Source: Thermoflexales bacterium (GTDB lineage: Bacteria; Chloroflexota; Anaerolineae; S140-20). From it: 5,568 nt of DNA. This document shows positions 1 to 5,568 of this stretch, piece by piece. Each line of letters opens with the position of its first letter. Within the stretch, counting starts at the first letter, position 1. The position numbers were made by a program, and so were the translations under genes. The notes beneath the pieces were generated by a model that was not told the DNA's origin, ran no database searches, and was given only the letters and a program-made list of their open reading frames with translations. The stretch is from positions 1 to 5,568 of the forward strand of contig WFUY01000093.1 in assembly GCA_015484715.1 (NCBI GenBank). The letters run 5' to 3'.

Positions 1-1
1 C

Positions 2-526
2 CTCCTCCGCCGGCTGGAGTGCGACCTGAGCCGCCTGGAAGAGGCGCTCGCCGTGCTCCGGCGAGAGGGGGGGCAGGTTATCATCGCCGGCCGCGTCTCA
101 GCGTCAGTGTGGGCGGCGCTGGAACGAGAAACGCGCTGCTGGGTACGGGTCTTCGCCGAGGAACGGGGGATGCGGGCCAGCGGACGCCTGGCCCGGGGGG
201 AGGTCCGTTCGCTGCTGGCGGAGCTCCTCAAGCTGGTGGGACCGGAGGCGTTCTTCCGACGGCTGGGGGAGATGGCCGAAGCGGTCTTCCTGGATGATCG
301 GGTGTTGATGGCTGCCCACAGACGTTGGCCCTCGGCCCCCGACCGCTACTACTCGGACCTCTTCGAGGCGGAGAAGGTGAGGGATCCCTTCCTGCGTCGC
401 TTCACCCAAGCAGCTCGCGAGGCCCCCCTGCCGGTGGTCCTGGGAGGCCACTCCCTCGTCGCCGGGGGGATGCTGGCCTTGCTGGAGGCGATGAAGACGA
501 AAAACGGCCTCTCGGCGAGGCCGTGA
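2..526 (+). CDS. Unrecognised protein, C-terminal part (5' end outside window)
   Basis: The reading frame is open from the first bases of the window to a TGA at 524-526, giving about 174 residues. No start with a ribosome binding site is visible; the GTG at 53 is in frame but has no Shine-Dalgarno site and the frame stays open upstream, so the gene most likely begins before the window. Third codon positions are strongly G/C, as in a real gene of this genome. The visible part is a soluble, mostly helical, Arg/Glu/Leu-rich protein. It has a likely amphipathic helix at the left edge, a short hydrophobic strand (QVIIAGRV), a charged helical middle with FFRRLGEMAEAVFLDD, and a hydrophobic Gly-rich end (PLPVVLGGHSLVAGGMLALLEAM). 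I see no signal peptide, metal-binding Cys cluster or known catalytic motif, and I do not recognise the family. It is convergent with the HNH gene (46 bp gap), and its last codons carry that operon's terminator. Confidence 0.75.
   Translation, partial: LLRRLECDLSRLEEALAVLRREGGQVIIAGRVSASVWAALERETRCWVRVFAEERGMRASGRLARGEVRSLLAELLKLVGPEAFFRRLGEMAEAVFLDDRVLMAAHRRWPSAPDRYYSDLFEAEKVRDPFLRRFTQAAREAPLPVVLGGHSLVAGGMLALLEAMKTKNGLSARP
500..524 (-). terminator. Intrinsic terminator of the leftward operon, inside the convergent gene
   Basis: Read on the minus strand, an 8-bp perfect GC-rich stem (ACGGCCTC / GAGGCCGT, 524-517 with 511-504) with a 5-nt loop is followed directly by five T residues (504-500; the stem's last T is the first of the run). 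It sits 49 nt after the stop codon of the HNH gene, where a terminator of the valS-SDR-HNH block is expected. On the plus strand the same hairpin has no T run after it, so it should act in one direction only. It lies entirely inside the final codons of the plus-strand gene that ends at 526. Confidence 0.8.
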
Positions 527-572
527 TGGGAGTCTGAGATCAGCACTGCCGCAAACCGACGGTGCCAGGGGC

Positions 573-1082
573 CTACCAGCCGGCGAGGAAGGGTTCCCAC
601 TCTTGGTTCTCCTCCAGGTAACGCCCGTAGAGGTAGAGGGCCGTGGGAGCCGGCTCGAAGGGCTGGCGGAGCAGGTGCATATGGGCTTCCTGAAGGGTGC
701 GCCCCCCTTTGCGGCGGTTGCACTGGGGGCAGGCAGCCACCAGGTTCTCCCAACTATGGGTCCCTCCCCGGTGACGGGGGATCACGTGGTCGAGGGTCAG
801 CCGACCCGTGCGGCGTCCGCAGTACTGGCAGGTGTAGTTGTCCCGACGGAAGACCTCCCGGCGGCTCAACTTCACCCGAGGGCGTGGGCGACGCACCATA
901 TAGGAGAGGCGAATGACCGAGGGGCGAGGGAAGGCCCGGGTCGGGGTGTGGATCAGTCCTCGCCCATCCAGCACGATCTCCGCCTTCCCGACGATCAGCA
1001 ACCCCATCGCCCGTCGGATGGTGCAGACGCCCAGCGGCTCGTAATTGGCATTGAGCAGAAGCACAGGTTGGTGAGGTTCCAT
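573..1082 (-). CDS. HNH endonuclease family protein
   Basis: This 169-residue protein belongs to the small HNH nuclease family whose members begin with a VLxLNAxYEPL segment (here residues 7-17) before a C-terminal HNH zinc finger. Seen directly: residues 51-90 contain PSVIRLSYMVRRPRPRVKLS and then RRDNYTCQYCG. Zinc ligand pairs are C85/C88 and C118/C121. The HNH core is D98-H99, N113 and N122 in LTLDHVIPRHRGG and WENLVAACPQCNRRKG, so the last position is Asn (an HNN variant, common in such proteins). The ATG at 1082 is chosen because AGGTGG lies 5 nt upstream and because the family starts with this LNAxYEPL segment. A TTG at 1196 would add 38 residues that resemble no family part and would contain the predicted promoter. 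The family is known as putative DNA-cleaving or nicking enzymes; the cellular role is not established. The gene is last in the leftward block and has its own predicted promoter. Confidence 0.92.
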   Translation of the reverse strand: MEPHQPVLLLNANYEPLGVCTIRRAMGLLIVGKAEIVLDGRGLIHTPTRAFPRPSVIRLSYMVRRPRPRVKLSRREVFRRDNYTCQYCGRRTGRLTLDHVIPRHRGGTHSWENLVAACPQCNRRKGGRTLQEAHMHLLRQPFEPAPTALYLYGRYLEENQEWEPFLAGW

Positions 1083-1087
1083 CGAGA

Positions 1088-1136
1088 CCACCTGGAATGG
1101 CCACAGACTTCCCAGCAGGGGAACGCCAGGCCAGGT
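1088..1136 (-). promoter_or_regulatory. HNH gene ribosome binding site inside a potential hairpin
   Basis: The Shine-Dalgarno sequence AGGTGG (1093-1088) lies 5 nt before the ATG at 1082 and decides that start. CCAGGT (1095-1090), which overlaps it, is fully complementary to ACCTGG at 1136-1131 in the same leader. A smaller internal hairpin TTCCC/GGGAA sits between the two arms. If formed, the 6-bp outer stem would hide the ribosome binding site. The pairing is visible in the sequence; any regulatory role is inference. Confidence 0.45.
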
Positions 1137-1167
1137 TTGAACCACTGAACACTGCCCGCCAAGAAGC

Positions 1168-1196
1168 AGTATAGCACAGGGCAGGCCGATCGTCAA
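1168..1196 (-). promoter_or_regulatory. Sigma-70-type promoter for the HNH gene
   Basis: On the minus strand, TTGACG (1196-1191) and TATACT (1173-1168) are separated by exactly 17 bp. The hexamers match the housekeeping consensus TTGACA/TATAAT at 5 of 6 positions each, and both are identical to those of the valS promoter. The first four bases of the -35 box are the TTGA that contains the stop codon of the SDR gene. Transcription would begin near 1160, leaving a leader of about 80 nt before the HNH ATG. Confidence 0.75.
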
Positions 1197-2125
1197 CCGG
1201 CGCGGAGCAGCCGCCAGAAGAGCCGCCGCCAGGGCTGTCCCCGCAGGTAGTCCAGGCTGTCGGCGAAGCGGCGGGGCTCGAACTTGAAATGGCGGGGGAC
1301 GCTGACCAGGTCGGTGATGTTGTCCATCGCCAGGAGGTCAAGATCGGCCAATGTCATCAGAGGGCGGGCGAAGAACCTTCCCGTGATCTCCACCCAGCGC
1401 TGCATCAGCGGACGTCGCACGTGCAGGCGGATCCGCCGGGAACCGATCACCCGCATAATGGTGGTCAGGGCCTCCTCATAGGTCAGGTGCTGAGGCCCGC
1501 CCAGAGGGATCACCTGGCCCACCGTCGTGGGATCGCGCAGGGTGGCCTCGATGCAGCGGGCCAGGTCCTCCACGTGGATGGGCTGGAGACGGCTACGGCC
1601 ATCTCCCAGCACCGGGAAGACGAAAGGGGTCACCTTGATGAGCGTCGCCAGGTGGGTGGTGAAGTCATCTCCCGGGCCGTAGACAATGGAAGGGCGCAGA
1701 ATGGTGTAGGCCAACCCGCTAGAGCGGACGGCTTCGTCGGCCTGCCCCTTGCTCTGCAGGAAGGGATAGGCCGACGACCGGTCGGCCCCTAGGTAGCTGA
1801 GGTGGATGAAACGGCGGACGCCGGCTTCCTGGGCCGCCTCGATCACGTTCACCGTCCCCCGGTAGTTGATCGCTTCAAAGGTCTGATCCCCCCGCTCGAC
1901 TTTAGTCCCCACCAGATGGATGACGGTATCCACGCCCAGCATGGCCACCCGGAGGGCCGGCGGGTCATCCACGGTTGCTGTGACGACCTCGACGGAGACG
2001 CCACCTGCCAACCGGCTGGCACCACGTCCTGGGCGCAGCATACAACGCACCGGCCAGCCCTCCAGGGCCAGCCGGCGCGTCAGGTGGCGCCCGATGAAGC
2101 CCGTTGCACCGGTGATGAGGATCAA
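1193..2125 (-). CDS. NAD(P)-binding atypical SDR protein, NDUFA9-like
   Basis: This 310-residue protein has an N-terminal Rossmann fold. It opens with a beta strand and the glycine motif TGATGFIG (residues 5-12), then DTVIHLVG (66-73), FEAINYRGTVNVIEAA (83-98), FIHLSYLGA (106-114), LAYTILRPSIVYGPGD (138-153) and QPIHVEDLA (181-189). The C-terminal half with LTLADLDLLAMDNIT (about 257-271) followed by a FKFEPRRF segment resembles the substrate-domain end of NDUFA9-type proteins. The usual YxxxK active-site pair is altered: K126 is present but the position four residues before it is Phe (F122), with Y120 two residues earlier. Such atypical SDRs often bind NAD(P) without a proven reaction, so no substrate is assigned. 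The start is TTG at 2125, supported by GGGGAG 7 nt upstream and by the tight fit of the N-terminal strand; no ATG lies near. It follows valS by 46 nt without a visible promoter or terminator and is probably co-transcribed with it. Confidence 0.9.
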   Translation of the reverse strand: MILITGATGFIGRHLTRRLALEGWPVRCMLRPGRGASRLAGGVSVEVVTATVDDPPALRVAMLGVDTVIHLVGTKVERGDQTFEAINYRGTVNVIEAAQEAGVRRFIHLSYLGADRSSAYPFLQSKGQADEAVRSSGLAYTILRPSIVYGPGDDFTTHLATLIKVTPFVFPVLGDGRSRLQPIHVEDLARCIEATLRDPTTVGQVIPLGGPQHLTYEEALTTIMRVIGSRRIRLHVRRPLMQRWVEITGRFFARPLMTLADLDLLAMDNITDLVSVPRHFKFEPRRFADSLDYLRGQPWRRLFWRLLRAG

Positions 2126-2132
2126 GGCCTAT

Positions 2133-2138
2133 CTCCCC
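2133..2138 (-). promoter_or_regulatory. Ribosome binding site deciding the TTG start of the SDR gene
   Basis: GGGGAG lies 7 nt upstream of the TTG at 2125-2123, preceded by a run of six A residues on the coding strand. The next in-frame Met is deep in the Rossmann fold (residue 62), so this TTG is the only start that keeps the complete first strand and glycine motif. Confidence 0.75.
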
Positions 2139-2171
2139 TTTTTTGCGTGTTTGGGTGAGCGGCCGCCCGCC

Positions 2172-4952
<2,781 letters not shown>

Positions 4953-4996
4953 AACACCCTCCTCCGGCCAGCACCTTTGAATGGTTGTAGCTGTTC

Positions 4997-5092
4997 ACCC
5001 TTCCGCAGGTTAGGCGCGTTTCCGACGCGAAACCGTGCTTCCAATAGCCCATCGGTGCTGAAAGCGCCCTCGACCGTGACCTGCGGGAGGGT
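4997..5092 (-). other. Potentially structured leader segment between T-box terminator and valS start
   Basis: Two 14-nt arms, 5092-5079 (ACCCTCCCGCAGGT on the minus strand) and 5010-4997 (ACCTGCGGAAGGGT), can pair at 13 of 14 positions with one C-A mismatch, enclosing 68 nt. Inside, GCTTTCAG (5065-5058) can pair with TTGGAAGC (5044-5037) using two G-U pairs, and CGCGT can pair with ACGCG around 5029-5015. This would give a multi-branched fold ending about 44 nt before the valS ATG. It lies after the U run of the T-box terminator, so it is present only in read-through transcripts. On the plus strand the outer stem pairs at all 14 positions with one G-U, but the first inner stem is worse. I do not know this element; function is unassigned. 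Confidence 0.5.
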
Positions 5093-5099
5093 AGCACGT

Positions 5100-5131
5100 A
5101 AAAAACCCCCTCCGTCCAAGGACGAAAGGGG
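5100..5131 (-). terminator. T-box intrinsic terminator upstream of valS
   Basis: On the minus strand CCCCTTTCGTCC (5131-5120) pairs over up to 12 positions, two of them G-U, with GGACGGAGGGGG (5117-5106). The innermost pairs must open to leave a small loop. Six T residues follow at 5105-5100. The arm CCTTGG (5121-5116) can instead pair with CCAGGG (5155-5150) of the T-box to form the antiterminator, so the two structures exclude each other. Confidence 0.93.
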
Positions 5132-5428
5132 CTCCCTTCCGCGGTACCACCCTGGTTCGGCGGTGCCAGACGATCGCTTTAGGGCCTGGCGCCGCCGCCC
5201 TCTGGCGCGATAACGGGCGCTCCCGGGCTGGCCTACTGAGCCTTCGACCAGCCGACTCCCAGGCGACCTTCGGCGGGTGGTGCGGCAGGGGCTTGCAGCC
5301 GGTGACCCCTTTCTCTGCCCGGTCGGCGACCGGTTCGCCCGGACCTGGCCCGCCTACTCCTCCTGTTCCTCGTCTTTGCTCTCAGAGCGACTTGGAAATT
5401 CGCAACAACACCGGGTCGGCACGATGTT
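5100..5428 (-). promoter_or_regulatory. T-box riboswitch, valine specific (specifier GUC)
   Basis: T-box leaders sense the charging state of a specific tRNA and control transcription of the downstream gene. All main elements can be read here on the minus strand. Stem I base with a K-turn: GAC (5374-5372) with GTC (5256-5254), then CAGG (5365-5362) with CCTG (5263-5260), separated by GAGGAA and GGA. Specifier loop: AGGAGTA (5361-5355) opposite GAAGGTCG (5271-5264), closed above by GGCGGG/CCCGCC; the specifier is GTC at 5267-5265, a valine codon. AG bulge AGAGA at 5316-5312 and distal loop around CTGCAAG. Stem II: GGCTGG (5253-5248) with CCAGCC (5231-5226). The CCGTTATCGCGCC region at about 5216-5204 fits Stem IIA/B. 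Stem III: 5196-5186 with 5169-5159, one mismatch. T-box AGGGTGGTACCGCGG with UGGU at 5149-5146, able to pair with the ACCA 3' end of tRNA-Val. The specifier agrees with the downstream valS gene. The 5' limit is the predicted transcription start. Confidence 0.96.
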
Positions 5429-5435
5429 GGCGGGA

Positions 5436-5464
5436 AGTATACCACATCCCCCCGCCCCCGTCAA
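5436..5464 (-). promoter_or_regulatory. Sigma-70-type promoter of the valS leader
   Basis: TTGACG (5464-5459) and TATACT (5441-5436) on the minus strand are separated by 17 bp. The start of transcription is expected near 5428, just before a possible small 5' hairpin (AACATC/GGTGTT) and the T-box. The spacer is almost pure G at its upstream end (runs of five and six G separated by a C). Confidence 0.85.
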
Positions 5465-5474
5465 CCAAGGACTG

Positions 5475-5491
5475 TGTGGTGATTACCCACA
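5475..5491. promoter_or_regulatory. Interrupted palindrome upstream of the valS promoter
   Basis: TGTGG (5475-5479) and CCACA (5487-5491) form an inverted repeat with a 7-bp centre, ending 10 bp upstream of the -35 box. Its position and size would suit a protein-binding site, but 5-bp arms can arise by chance and I cannot name a regulator. Confidence 0.2.
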
Positions 5492-5503
5492 AGTGAGCGA
5501 GAG

Positions 5504-5560
5504 GGTGGTCCGTAGCAGGCCGTCCACGAATTTCTCACAAATGCACGAATGAGGTGGTCC
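5504..5560. repeat. Short-repeat cluster in the intergenic region at the right edge
   Basis: Three imperfect copies of one 7-mer stand in the same direction: CACGAAT at 5525-5531, CACAAAT at 5536-5542 and CACGAAT at 5544-5550 (ATTCGTG / ATTTGTG on the other strand). They are flanked by two direct copies of GGTGGTCC at 5504-5511 and 5553-5560, each preceded by GAG or GAGG. The stretch is visibly richer in A/T than the genes around it. Such ATTCGTG-type strings occur as dispersed intergenic repeats in some bacterial genomes as far as I recall; membership here is inference. No gene is visible from 5465 to the window end. Confidence 0.45.
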
Positions 5561-5568
5561 TTAATTCG

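Noticed and set aside
527..572. Gap between the two convergent genes as a place for a further terminator or small RNA
   Set aside because: I found no convincing hairpin with a T run in these 46 bp on either strand; the terminator lies just to the left, inside the plus-strand gene.
603..1148. Plus-strand open frame of 181 codons opposite the HNH gene
   Set aside because: Antisense shadow of the HNH gene, with no motifs.
1083..1196. N-terminal extension of the HNH protein from a TTG at 1196
   Set aside because: The extension contains the predicted promoter and Shine-Dalgarno site, matches no known part of the family, and the ATG at 1082 is placed exactly where family members start.
2159..2166. 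GCGGCCGC palindrome in the valS-SDR gap as a possible terminator
   Set aside because: A short self-complementary octamer with no usable loop and no T run directly after it; it is more likely a chance GC palindrome.

Overview
The window is a GC-rich piece of a bacterial chromosome. It holds a leftward (minus-strand) gene block and the 3' end of one convergent rightward gene. The lineage cannot be fixed from the sequence. A T-box leader on an aminoacyl-tRNA synthetase gene, sigma-70-type promoters, strong Shine-Dalgarno sites and the style of the proteins fit Chloroflexota (Anaerolineae-like) or a GC-rich Firmicutes-type genome. I favour Chloroflexota, as inference only.

Layout from right to left, which is the direction of transcription of the main block. 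At 5500-5560 there is a small AT-richer stretch with three imperfect copies of a 7-mer (CACGAAT/CACAAAT). At 5436-5464 is a promoter, TTGACG-17 bp-TATACT. It drives a leader of about 475 nt with a complete T-box riboswitch (about 5100-5428): K-turn, specifier loop with Val codon GUC, Stem II, Stem III, the AGGGTGGTACCGCGG T-box and an intrinsic terminator. Between this terminator and the coding start lies a second potentially structured segment closed by a 14-bp imperfect inverted repeat (4997-5092). Next come valS (valyl-tRNA synthetase, 926 aa), a 46-nt gap, and a 310-aa NDUFA9-like atypical SDR protein that starts with TTG. A second promoter with the same two hexamers and the same 17-bp spacer has its -35 box over the SDR stop codon. 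It should drive a 169-aa HNH endonuclease family protein. The block ends at an intrinsic terminator (500-524) that lies inside the last codons of the convergent plus-strand gene (2-526, 5' end outside the window, function not recognised).

How the parts work together: uncharged tRNA-Val should favour antitermination, so valS is expressed when valine charging is low. The SDR gene has no promoter or terminator that I can see in front of it and is probably co-transcribed with valS. The HNH gene can be transcribed both by read-through and from its own promoter. I see no mobile element, CRISPR array, tRNA or rRNA gene. The parts that ordinary annotation would miss are all non-coding: the structured segment after the T-box, an apparent extra arm in Stem I, the embedded terminator, and a hairpin that could hide the HNH ribosome binding site.
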